A stretch of DNA of 54,414 nucleotides from Streptomyces amritsarensis (GTDB lineage: Bacteria; Actinomycetota; Actinomycetes; Streptomycetales; Streptomycetaceae): the NCBI RefSeq assembly GCF_001953875.1, contig NZ_MQUR01000053.1:36-54449 (forward strand). The letters are read 5' to 3'. Within the stretch, counting starts at the first letter, position 1, and each line of letters opens with the position of its first letter. The notes under the pieces were generated by a model. That model saw only the letters and a program-made list of their open reading frames with translations, made no database searches and was not told the DNA's origin. Made by a program: the position numbers and the translations under genes. Below are positions 44,886 to 54,414 of the stretch, in pieces.

Positions 44886-46265
44886 TCAGGCCTCCGTGCT
44901 GATGAAGACGTTCTTGGTCTCGGTGAAAGCGGTGAGGGCGTCGGGTCCGAGCTCGCGGCCGAGTCCGGACTGCTTGTAGCCGCCGAAGGGGGTCCAGTAG
45001 CGGACGCTGCTGTGGGAGTTGACGGACAGGTTGCCGGCGGCGACGGCGCGCGAGACGCGCAGCGCGCGGCCGATGTCGCGGGTCCAGAGGGAGCCGGAGA
45101 GGCCGTATTCGGTGGCGTTGGCCAGGCGTACGGCGTCCTCCTCGTCCTCGAAGGGCAGGACGACGGCGACGGGGCCGAAGACCTCCTCGACGGCGACGGG
45201 CGCGGTGGGGGCGACGTCCGTGACGAGGGTCGGCGGGTACCAGAAGCCGGGGCCTTCGGGTGCGGTGCCGCGGATCGCGGTGAGGTCGTCGGTGACGAAG
45301 GACCGTACGCGGTCCAGCTGGGTCCGTGAGATCAGCGGGCCCACTTGTGTCTTCTCGTCGAGCGGGTCGCCGACGGCGACGGCCGCGATGCCGGGGGCGA
45401 CGAGGTCGAGGAAGCGGTCGTGGACGGAGCGCTGGACGAGGATGCGGGTGCGGGCGCAGCAGTCCTGGCCGGTGTTGTCGAGGAAGGACATGGGGGCTGC
45501 GGCCGCGGCGGCCTCCAGGTCGGCGTCGGCGAAGACGATGTTGGGGCTCTTGCCGCCCAGTTCGAGGGTGACGCGCTTCACCCGGTCGGCGCACTTGGCC
45601 ATGATGTGCTTGCCGACGCGGGTGGAGCCGGTGAAGACGATCTTCGCGACGCCGGCGTGTTCGACGAGGGCGTCGCCCGCGGTGTCGCCGCGGCCGGGGA
45701 GCACCTGGAAGAGGTGTTCGGGGATCCCGGCCTCGAGGGCGAGTTCGGCGAGGCGCAGCGCGGTGAGCGGGGTGGTCTCGGCGGGCTTGAGGATGACGGC
45801 GTTACCGGCGGCGAGGGCCGGGGCCAGGCCCCATGCGGCGATCGGCATGGGGAAGTTCCAGGGGGCGATCACGCCGATGACGCCGAGGGGTTCGAGGAAG
45901 GTGACGTCGATGCCGCCGGCGACGGGGATCTGGCGGCCGGAGAGCCGTTCCACTCCCCCGGCGGCGAAGTCGAGGAGGTCGCGTACGTTGCCGGCTTCCC
46001 AGCGGGCGTTGCCGATGGTGTGGCCGGCTTCGCGGACCTCCAGCTGTGCCAGTTCCTCGATGTGCCCGTCGACGACGGCGGCGAAGCGCCGCAGGAGGCG
46101 GGCGCGGTCGGCGGGGGCGGCCGCGGCCCAGGGCCGTTGGGCCACGGCGGCCCGGGCCACTGCGGCGTCGACGTCGTCCCGTGTGGCGGCCGGGACGACG
46201 GCGACGAGTTCCTCGGTGGCCGGATTGAGCACTGTCAGTTCGAAGGGGGCCGGCGCATCGGACAC
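44886..46265 (-). CDS. Aldehyde dehydrogenase (NAD-type) of the ethanolamine pathway
   Basis: A 459-residue aldehyde dehydrogenase. Landmarks: IAPWNFPMPI, FTGSTRVGKHI for NAD binding, the general-base glutamate in ELGGKSPN and the nucleophilic cysteine in NTGQDCCARTR; the C-terminus has GGYKQSGLGRELG. It should oxidise gamma-glutamylacetaldehyde to gamma-glutamylglycine in this context (inference). GTG 46263-46265 with a GTGAGG site is preferred; another GTG at 46277 is four codons upstream. It lies 37 bases after glnA4 and 4 before the SDR gene. Confidence 0.9.
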   Translation of the reverse strand: MSDAPAPFELTVLNPATEELVAVVPAATRDDVDAAVARAAVAQRPWAAAAPADRARLLRRFAAVVDGHIEELAQLEVREAGHTIGNARWEAGNVRDLLDFAAGGVERLSGRQIPVAGGIDVTFLEPLGVIGVIAPWNFPMPIAAWGLAPALAAGNAVILKPAETTPLTALRLAELALEAGIPEHLFQVLPGRGDTAGDALVEHAGVAKIVFTGSTRVGKHIMAKCADRVKRVTLELGGKSPNIVFADADLEAAAAAAPMSFLDNTGQDCCARTRILVQRSVHDRFLDLVAPGIAAVAVGDPLDEKTQVGPLISRTQLDRVRSFVTDDLTAIRGTAPEGPGFWYPPTLVTDVAPTAPVAVEEVFGPVAVVLPFEDEEDAVRLANATEYGLSGSLWTRDIGRALRVSRAVAAGNLSVNSHSSVRYWTPFGGYKQSGLGRELGPDALTAFTETKNVFISTEA

Positions 46266-46302
46266 GTGGTGCCTCACAGTTTCGGTTCGGTGGCGTGGGT
46301 GG

Positions 46303-47673
46303 CTACAGGCGTTCGAAGGAGCGGCGCAGCTCCCAGTCGGTCACCGCGGAGTCGTAGGCGTCGAGTTCCACGCGGGCCATGTTGCGGTAGTGGGCGACGA
46401 CCTCGGGGCCGAAGGCGGCCTTGGCGATCTCGCTGTTCTCCCAGAGTTCGGCGGCCTCGCGCAGGGTGGCGGGGACGTGGGCGTAGTCGCCGGTGTAGGC
46501 GTTGCCGGTGCAGATCGGCGGCAGCTCCAGGCGGTTCTCGATGCCGTAGAGGCCGGCCGCGACCAGGCCGGCGACGGCGAGGTAGGGGTTGACGTCACCG
46601 CCGGGGAGGCGGTTCTCGAAGCGCATGGAGCGGCCGTGGCCGACGACGCGCAGGGCGCAGGTGCGGTTGTCGAGACCCCAGGCGACGGCGGTCGGCGCGA
46701 AGGATCCCGGCCGGAAACGCTTGTACGAATTGATGTTCGGGGCGTAGAGAAGAGAGAAGTCGCGCAGCGCGGCGAGCTGGCCGGCCAGGAAGTGGCGCAT
46801 GACGGGGGACATGCCGTCTTCCCCCTGGCCCTCTCCGGCCATCGCGTTGCGTCCGTCGGTATCGGTGAGCGAGAGGTGGATGTGACAGGAGTTGCCCTCG
46901 CGCTCGTCGTACTTGGCCATGAAGGTGAGCGAGACGCCTTCCTGGGCGGCGATCTCCTTGGCGCCGGTCTTGTAGACGGAGTGCTGGTCGCAGGTGGTGA
47001 GCGCCTCGTCGTAGCGGAAGGCGATCTCGTGCTGGCCGAGGTTGCATTCGCCCTTGGCCGACTCGACGACCAGGCCGGCGGCCTGCATCTCGTTGCGGAT
47101 GCGGCGCAGCAGGGGTTCGACGCGGCCGGTCCCGAGGACCGAGTAGTCGATGTTGTACTGGTTGGCGGGGGTCAGGCCGCGGTAGCTCGCGTTCCAGGCC
47201 TGTTCGTAGGTGTCCTGGAAGACCATGAACTCCAGCTCGGTGCCGACCATCGCGGTGTATCCGTGCTCGGCGAGGCGCTCCAGCTGGCGGCGCAGGATCT
47301 GCCGGGGCGCGGCCACGACGGGGGTGCCGTCGTTCCATGCCAGGTCGGCCAGGATGAAGGCGCTGCCGGGGTTCCAGGGGATGCGGCGCAGGGTGGCGGG
47401 GTCGGGGTGCATGGCGAAGTCGCCGTAGCCCCGGTCCCAGGAGGACATCTCGTAGCCGTCGACGGTGTTCATGTCGGTGTCGACGGCCAGGAGGTAGTTG
47501 CAGCCCTCGGTGCCGTGCGCGAGGACCTCGTCCAGGAAGAACTGTGCGGCGAACCGCTTGCCCTGGAGCCGCCCCTGCATGTCGGGGAAGGCCAGGACGA
47601 CTGTGTCGATCTCACCGCTGGCGACGAGGGCGCGGAGCTCCTCGGGCGCGAGCGGCGGCTTGCGGTCTACCAC
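46303..47673 (-). CDS. glnA4: GlnA4-type gamma-glutamylethanolamide synthetase
   Basis: A 456-residue glutamine synthetase-fold ligase. Catalytic-region motifs are present: TELEFMVF, AKGECNLGQHEIAFRY, NSCHIHLSL, NSYKRFRPGSFAPTAVAWG and RFENRLPGGDVNPYLA. The surroundings (permease, aldehyde and alcohol dehydrogenases, amidotransferase) and gene order match S. coelicolor glnA4 (SCO1613), reported to gamma-glutamylate ethanolamine using ATP. Canonical ammonia assimilation is less likely. The GTG start at 47671-47673 has AAGGAG upstream. It is the first gene of the leftward operon, divergent from the gntR gene. Confidence 0.88.
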   Translation of the reverse strand: MVDRKPPLAPEELRALVASGEIDTVVLAFPDMQGRLQGKRFAAQFFLDEVLAHGTEGCNYLLAVDTDMNTVDGYEMSSWDRGYGDFAMHPDPATLRRIPWNPGSAFILADLAWNDGTPVVAAPRQILRRQLERLAEHGYTAMVGTELEFMVFQDTYEQAWNASYRGLTPANQYNIDYSVLGTGRVEPLLRRIRNEMQAAGLVVESAKGECNLGQHEIAFRYDEALTTCDQHSVYKTGAKEIAAQEGVSLTFMAKYDEREGNSCHIHLSLTDTDGRNAMAGEGQGEDGMSPVMRHFLAGQLAALRDFSLLYAPNINSYKRFRPGSFAPTAVAWGLDNRTCALRVVGHGRSMRFENRLPGGDVNPYLAVAGLVAAGLYGIENRLELPPICTGNAYTGDYAHVPATLREAAELWENSEIAKAAFGPEVVAHYRNMARVELDAYDSAVTDWELRRSFERL

Positions 47674-47706
47674 GGGAATCTCTCCTTCGGTGAGCCGAGG
47701 AGGCCT

Positions 47707-47729
47707 AAGGTATTGAATAGAACCATTGC
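47707..47729. promoter_or_regulatory. Operator motif copy 1 (glnA4/gntR gap)
   Basis: AAGGTA-N8-AACCATTGC, an arrangement repeated exactly at 48592-48614. It contains the inverted core GGT-N10-ACC. It lies between the divergent glnA4 and gntR starts, so one bound regulator could control both. Confidence 0.6.
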
Positions 47730-47750
47730 TTGGGAAGGGGAGGAGCCGAG

Positions 47751-48497
47751 ATGACCGATACGGCGAGCGAAGGCGACGCCGCCCGGCGCCTGAACCCGGT
47801 GCTGCGCCAGGTGCGGGCGGGCAACGGGTTCGAGGAGGCGCTGGAGCAGATCCTCCAGGTGGTCCGCCTGGGTCTGGTGCCCGGCGGCGAGCGGCTTCCG
47901 CCTGAGCGCGAGCTGGCGGAGCGGATGGGGATCAGCCGGGTCACCCTGCGCGAGGTCCTGAAGGTACTGCAGGACCAGGGCCTGGTGGAGGCGCGGCGCG
48001 GCCGGTACGGCGGCACGTTCGTACTCCCCCGCCCCGACACCCCGGCCGGCGGCACCGAGGAGGAACTGCGCAGGCGGGTGGCGGGCGTGGACATCGAGGA
48101 CGTCCTGCGCTTCCGCGAGGTCCTGGAGGTGGGGGCGGCCGGGCTGTGCGCCTCCCAGGGGCTGACCGAGGAGGGCACCGAGCGGCTGCTCGCCGCACTG
48201 GGGGCCACCCACGACGCCCCGCTCGCCGACTACCGCCGCCAGGACACCCTCTTCCACCTCACCCTGTGCGAGCTCGCCGGGTCCGCCACCCTGACGGCCC
48301 AGTACGCGGCCGTCCGGGCCACGGTCAACGACCTGCTCGACTGCATCCCGCTGCTGGTCCGCAATTTGGAGCACTCCCAGCAGCAGCACAGCGCGCTGGT
48401 GGAGTCGGTGCTGGAGGGGGACGCGGCCGGGGCCCGCGAGACCATGCGCGAGCACTGCTGCGGCACGGCGGCGCTGCTGCGGGGATTCCTCGCCTGA
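47751..48497 (+). CDS. FadR/GntR-family regulator of the ethanolamine cluster
   Basis: A 248-residue regulator. The N-terminal GntR winged helix (about 38-100) reads LPPERELAERMGISRVTLREVLKVLQDQGLVEARRGRYGGTFV. The C-terminal FCD domain (about 115-240) is helical with histidines and acidic residues that in this family bind a metal and small acids. ATG 47751 has a GGAGGAG site 7 bases upstream. It is divergent from glnA4 and upstream of the permease gene; the S. coelicolor counterpart is, I believe, the regulator called EpuRI. It probably binds the two AAGGTA-N8-AACCATTGC sites. Confidence 0.85.
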   Translation: MTDTASEGDAARRLNPVLRQVRAGNGFEEALEQILQVVRLGLVPGGERLPPERELAERMGISRVTLREVLKVLQDQGLVEARRGRYGGTFVLPRPDTPAGGTEEELRRRVAGVDIEDVLRFREVLEVGAAGLCASQGLTEEGTERLLAALGATHDAPLADYRRQDTLFHLTLCELAGSATLTAQYAAVRATVNDLLDCIPLLVRNLEHSQQQHSALVESVLEGDAAGARETMREHCCGTAALLRGFLA

Positions 48498-48591
48498 GCC
48501 GGCCGGCACGGGGGGCGCGGGGGGGCGTCCGAGAGGTTTTCGTAACTTCTGTTTTACGCAGAGGTCTTGCGCGCTCCGCTCCACTAGGACA

Positions 48592-48614
48592 AAGGTACGC
48601 CCCACAACCATTGC
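48592..48614. promoter_or_regulatory. Operator motif copy 2 (permease promoter)
   Basis: Second copy of AAGGTA-N8-AACCATTGC, 20 bases before the permease ATG. Six plus nine bases and the 8-base spacing are identical to the copy at 47707-47729, while the spacer differs. The upstream region 48530-48570 is AT-richer and probably holds the promoter. Confidence 0.6.
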
Positions 48615-48633
48615 CCTGAGGCAGGAGCGCACG

Positions 48634-50115
<1,482 letters not shown>

Positions 50116-50165
50116 GATCCTGTCCCTTCCCGTCGTCCGCCGTCCCGTTCACGGAGGTAGAGAAC

Positions 50166-50873
50166 GTGCCCAGGCCGCTCATCGGCATCACCACCTACGT
50201 CGAGGAATCCACCCGCTACGGGGTGTGGGACCTCCCGACGTCCCTCGTACCGACCGGGTACTGCGAACTCGTCCAGGCGGCGGGCGGCGCGGCCGTCCTG
50301 CTGCCCCCGGACGAACCCGGTTCGGCGGCGGAGGTGTTGAGCCGGGTGGACGGCCTGGTCGTCGCGGGCGGCCCCGACGTGGACCCGGTGCACTACGGGG
50401 CCGCACGCGATCCCCGTACGGGCGCCCCCGCCACGGTCCGCGACCACTGGGAGCTGGCGCTGATCAACGCGGCGCTGGAGGCGGACGTGCCCGTGCTCGG
50501 CATCTGCCGCGGGATGCAGGCGCTGAACGTGGCCCTGGGCGGCACCCTGATCCAGCACATCGACGGCCACGTCGACGCCCCGGGCGCCATGAGCCGGCAC
50601 CCGGTCCGCCCGGTCCCGGGCACCCGGTACGGGGACCTGGTCCCGGAGGAGGCGCAGGTCCCGACCTACCACCACCAGGCGGTCGAGCGGCTGGGCCGCG
50701 GCCTGGTCGCCTCGGCGCACGCGCTCGACGGCACGGTGGAGGCGATCGAGCTGCCCGATCCGGCGCGCTGGGTGCTGGGCGTCCAGTGGCACCCGGAACG
50801 CGACAAGGACACCCGGGTGATGGCGTCGCTGATCGAGGCGGCCACGGCGCGCAGCATGGTACCGGTGGCCTGA
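50166..50873 (+). CDS. Gamma-glutamyl hydrolase, class-I glutamine amidotransferase family (PuuD-like)
   Basis: A 235-residue hydrolase with the catalytic nucleophile in GICRGMQ (Cys114) and the His/Glu pair in WHPE (His209, Glu211). It resembles gamma-glutamyl-gamma-aminobutyrate hydrolases such as PuuD. In this context it should release glutamate from gamma-glutamylglycine, completing the pathway. The GTG start has GGAGGT 8 bases upstream; longer in-frame readings overlap the permease gene and are spurious. Confidence 0.9.
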   Translation: MPRPLIGITTYVEESTRYGVWDLPTSLVPTGYCELVQAAGGAAVLLPPDEPGSAAEVLSRVDGLVVAGGPDVDPVHYGAARDPRTGAPATVRDHWELALINAALEADVPVLGICRGMQALNVALGGTLIQHIDGHVDAPGAMSRHPVRPVPGTRYGDLVPEEAQVPTYHHQAVERLGRGLVASAHALDGTVEAIELPDPARWVLGVQWHPERDKDTRVMASLIEAATARSMVPVA

Positions 50874-50930
50874 CCGGCACATGCGAACGTCGCACGTCGC
50901 CCGGCGCACGTCGCCCGGCGCACGGCGCCC

Positions 50931-50962
50931 CGCCCCCGGCCCCGCGGAAGGGGCCGGGGGCG
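50931..50962 (+). terminator. Terminator after the hydrolase gene
   Basis: Arms 50931-50943 and 50950-50962 form a perfect 13-base stem with a 6-base loop. Just before it a 14-base tandem repeat (unit GCACGTCGCCCGGC, 50892-50919) occurs. Confidence 0.75.
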
Positions 50963-51014
50963 GACCCGTACCGCCCGAATGGCCCCGGGCGCCGCACGCG
51001 CGCACGCTGGATGG

Positions 51015-51821
51015 GTGAGCACCGACGCGCACCGTGCGGCGAAGGGGCCGGTGGCCGGGTTCCTGGACAACCCGGTCGTGGGCATGGCGCCGTGGATCAT
51101 CTTCTCGCTGCTGGTCGGCCCGGGACGGTTCGAACTGGCCGTCGGACTGGCGCTGGCCGCGGCGGTCGCCCTGATCGCGCTGACCCACCTGGTCTACCGC
51201 GGCAGCTCCTGGAAGCTGCTGGAACTGGCCGACGTGGTCTTCTTCGGCTCGATGGCCGTCATCGGAGCCCTCGTCGGCGAAGGAACCCTGAACTGGCTGG
51301 AGACGTACGCGGGCGAGGTGGCCAACATCGCGCTGGCGGTGATCGCCTTCGGCTCGATGGCCGTACGGATGCCGTTCACCCTCCAGTACGCCCGCGAGCA
51401 GGTCGATCCGTCCCTCTGGCACACCCGCGGCTTCCTGCGCACCAACTACATGATCACGGGGGCGTGGGGCACGGCCTTCCTGGTCGCGGCGGCCGCGGGA
51501 GCGTACGGGGACCTGGTCCTGCACAACCCGAACAACATCTGGACCGGCTGGATCATCCAGATCCTGGCGATCGTCGCCGCGGTGAAGTTCACCGTCTGGT
51601 ACCCGGACGTCGCCCGCGCCCGGGCGGCCCGGGAAGCCGCCGGGCTGCCTCCCGAGCGCACTCGTTGGGCGGGCTTCCTGGTGCCGCTGGCGGGCCTGCT
51701 CGTCCCCATCGGCATCGCCGTACTGATCTTCGACGACATGTGGTGGCTGGGCGTGGCCCTGATCGTCGCGGGCTCCCTGCTGACGAAGACCCTCCACTCC
51801 CGGTCGGAGGCGCCGGACTGA
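51015..51821 (+). CDS. Integral membrane protein of unknown function
   Basis: A 268-residue protein with about seven hydrophobic helices. It begins FLDNPVVGMAPWIIFSLLVGPGRFE, a pattern seen in conserved actinobacterial membrane proteins of no known function. Between helices lies FTLQYAREQVDPSLWHTRGFLRTNYMIT. No transport or enzyme motif is recognised. GTG 51015 is the chosen start; an ATG at 50979 is possible. It lies beyond the hydrolase terminator, so it is probably separate from the ethanolamine operon. Confidence 0.6.
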   Translation: MSTDAHRAAKGPVAGFLDNPVVGMAPWIIFSLLVGPGRFELAVGLALAAAVALIALTHLVYRGSSWKLLELADVVFFGSMAVIGALVGEGTLNWLETYAGEVANIALAVIAFGSMAVRMPFTLQYAREQVDPSLWHTRGFLRTNYMITGAWGTAFLVAAAAGAYGDLVLHNPNNIWTGWIIQILAIVAAVKFTVWYPDVARARAAREAAGLPPERTRWAGFLVPLAGLLVPIGIAVLIFDDMWWLGVALIVAGSLLTKTLHSRSEAPD

Positions 51822-51823
51822 CG

Positions 51824-51854
51824 CCGGCCGGGCCTGCGGCGGCGGCCCGGCCGG
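51824..51854. terminator. Hairpin between convergent genes
   Basis: Arms 51824-51834 and 51844-51854 form a perfect 11-base stem with a 9-base loop, just after the membrane protein stop and before the 3' end of the LysR gene. Confidence 0.6.
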
Positions 51855-51930
51855 TGTCCCGCAGGCCGCTCGGCTCTTCAGCCGTTCTCCCACCGTGGGC
51901 CGGGAGCTGTCCCGGCGGTCAGGGGCGGGC

Positions 51931-52863
51931 TCACGCGGCCTCGGCAGGGCCCCGGGTCAGGGACAGCAGGTCCCGGGCCGGGCCCGCCGGGCGGGCGCCC
52001 GCGGGCCAGACGGCCCGCAGGGCCCGGCCGAGCTCCGCGCCCGTCACCGGCACCTCCACCAGCCGACGGGCCGCCAGCTCGTCCACCACCGCCAGCTCCG
52101 ACAGCACGCACGGCCCGGCACCGCCCAGCGCGGCCGCCTTCACCGCCGTCGTCGACGCCAGCTCCAGCAGCGGCGCGGCCAGTCCGCCGTACCCGGCCAG
52201 CGCCGCGTCCAGCACCTGCCGGGTACCCGATCCCCGCTCCCGCAGGATCAGCGGAGTCGCCGCGAGTTCCGCCGCCTCCACGCCCCTGGTACGCCGCGCC
52301 CACCGGTGGACCGGCGCCACCGCCACGACGAGCCGGTCCTGCGCGATCACCGCCGAGTCCAGGCCTTCGGGCACGGTCAGCCCCTCCACGAAGCCGAGGT
52401 CCGCCTCGTGCGTGAGCACCCGCTGCACGACCACCGCCGAGTTGCCCGCGTGCAGCGACACCGCCGTGTCCGGCCGCTGCCCGCGCAACGCGATCAGCCA
52501 CCCCGGCAGCAGGTACTCCGCGATGGTCATGCTGGCCGCCACCCGCAGCCGGGAGTCCCGCCGCCCGCGCAGCGCCTGCGCACCCGCGTCGAAGGCCTCC
52601 GCCGCCTCCACCACCCGCCGGGCCCAGTCGGTGACCAGCGCGCCCTCGGCCGTCAGCGTCGAACCCCGCGGGGAACGGTCCACCAGCGCCACCCCCAGCC
52701 GGGTCTCCATCGCCCGGATCCGGCTGCTCGCCGCGGGCTGGGTGATGCCCAGCCGCCGGGCGGCGCCGCTCAGGCTCCCCACGCGGGCGACCTCGAGCAG
52801 CAACTCCAGCGCACCCAGGTCCGGTACGCGGTGCGCCAGCGGAACCCATGTCTCATCACCCAT
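51931..52863 (-). CDS. LysR-family regulator
   Basis: A 310-residue LysR-type protein. The N-terminal helix-turn-helix (about 15-75) reads LELLLEVARVGSLSGAARRLGITQPAASSRIRAMETRLGVALV. The C-terminal two-lobed inducer-binding domain follows (about 100-295). The ATG at 52861-52863 overlaps a palindrome, and no ribosome site is visible, so the transcript may be leaderless. It is divergent from the TDT transporter gene and probably controls it. The inducer is unknown. Confidence 0.85.
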   Translation of the reverse strand: MGDETWVPLAHRVPDLGALELLLEVARVGSLSGAARRLGITQPAASSRIRAMETRLGVALVDRSPRGSTLTAEGALVTDWARRVVEAAEAFDAGAQALRGRRDSRLRVAASMTIAEYLLPGWLIALRGQRPDTAVSLHAGNSAVVVQRVLTHEADLGFVEGLTVPEGLDSAVIAQDRLVVAVAPVHRWARRTRGVEAAELAATPLILRERGSGTRQVLDAALAGYGGLAAPLLELASTTAVKAAALGGAGPCVLSELAVVDELAARRLVEVPVTGAELGRALRAVWPAGARPAGPARDLLSLTRGPAEAA

Positions 52864-52878
52864 AACATCAGTTTATGG
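52860..52878. promoter_or_regulatory. LysR-type box in the lysR/TDT gap
   Basis: CCATAA-N7-TTATGG is a perfect 6-base inverted repeat containing the LysR signature T-N11-A (52863 to 52875). It overlaps the lysR start codon and lies 56 bases before the transporter ATG. Confidence 0.6.
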
Positions 52879-52933
52879 CCTTATAGACAGGTGGTCCCTG
52901 CCGCTCGACCCGCCCCCACCTGACGCTGGACCC

Positions 52934-54046
<1,113 letters not shown>

Positions 54047-54414
54047 CCCGCACGCCCGCCGGGTTCCCCCGGAGGCCGCAGGAAGCCTGCGGGCCGCGGC
54101 CTCGCCGCACGGGCGGGGGCGTCGCCCTGGGGGCCGAAGCTCCGGCCGGCCCGGGTCGTGCCCGCCGGGCGGGATACGGGCTCGGTGCGGGCGGGTCGCG
54201 GCGCCGCGCAGGGGTATCTCCTCGGCTCGGCGCGTGGGGTGTCTCGGCCGTGAGCGGTGGTAGCGCGCTCGTCCTGCGGGGACACCCCTCCCCGTCCCCA
54301 CTCCAGCAGTACGAGCCCGGCTCCGGGAGCCCTCCCGGCCGGGCCAGGGGCTCGCAGTGCGGGCGGCTTTGGGGGTGGGCTTGTCGAAGCGGGGGCGTGG
54401 GGTGGGGACACGGC
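54047..54414. other. End region without a supported gene
   Basis: A 368-base stretch. A short hairpin CCGCAGG-AAG-CCTGCGG (54076-54092) may end the transporter transcript. The long minus-strand frame here is Pro/Arg/Ala-rich, matches no family I know and is typical of a high-GC shadow. A gene running off the right edge cannot be excluded. Confidence 0.5.

Noticed and set aside
46303..47673. Primary ammonia-assimilating glutamine synthetase
   Set aside because: Neighbouring catabolic genes and match to GlnA4 gene order favour a gamma-glutamyl-amine ligase; sequence alone cannot exclude residual glutamine synthesis.

Overview
The window is a high-GC actinobacterial chromosome segment, almost certainly Streptomyces or a close relative. 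Evidence: very high GC with strong third-position bias, many GTG/TTG starts, several apparently leaderless genes, an NsdA-like regulator, an orphan type VII-associated mycosin, DUF1844/DUF1918 proteins, and a gene order that (from memory) matches the S. coelicolor core region running from glpQ1 through argH, argCJBDR, pheST and infC-rpmI-rplT to glnA4. About 50 protein genes are supported. I see no rRNA, tRNA, CRISPR array, transposase, prophage or biosynthetic gene cluster.

Layout. 0-8.4 kb: secreted glycerophosphodiesterase, acyltransferase, a beta-solenoid membrane protein with a pore-like C-terminus, a 99-residue orphan protein, a coupled tetR-efflux pair with an operator palindrome, a small HAD protein and an internally duplicated lipoprotein. 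8.4-20.1 kb: arginine biosynthesis. argG and argH run leftward; argC-J-B-D are joined by 4-base overlaps and followed by argR. Both argG and argC have sigma-70-like promoters overlapped by ARG-box-like palindromes, so ArgR probably represses its own operon and argG. Between the two blocks lie a HEAT-like protein, a PPOX-family protein, an L,D-transpeptidase-like protein and a membrane protein.

20.3-29.3 kb: accessory metabolism and regulation. A histidine-phosphatase-fold protein lacks both catalytic histidines; a MocR regulator and an EamA transporter have overlapping start codons; then DUF1918, a Tat-type GHL10 glycosidase, a 3-hydroxyacyl-CoA dehydrogenase, a NUDIX hydrolase, an NsdA-like regulator and an SpoIIE-type phosphatase. 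29.4-37.3 kb: translation core (pheS-pheT, a PAS histidine kinase, a TrmH-type methyltransferase, infC-rpmI-rplT). infC appears to start at a rare ATC codon behind a roughly 290-base leader with a U-tract terminator. 37.3-43.8 kb: DUF1844 protein, a three-gene orphan mycosin operon (bitopic protein, mycosin, SseB-domain protein), a repeat-rich 735-base gap, a PLP fold-III aldolase and a secreted HAD phosphatase.

44.1-51 kb is the most coherent system: a gamma-glutamylation route for ethanolamine. Leftward: glnA4-type glutamine synthetase-like ligase, aldehyde dehydrogenase, SDR alcohol dehydrogenase. Rightward: FadR/GntR regulator, ethanolamine permease, class-I amidotransferase hydrolase. 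A 23-base motif with fixed spacing occurs once in the divergent glnA4/gntR gap and once before the permease gene, giving a candidate regulon operator. A 163-base element with 27-base perfect inverted repeats sits at the SDR stop codon. The window closes with a membrane protein and a divergent LysR/TDT-transporter pair.
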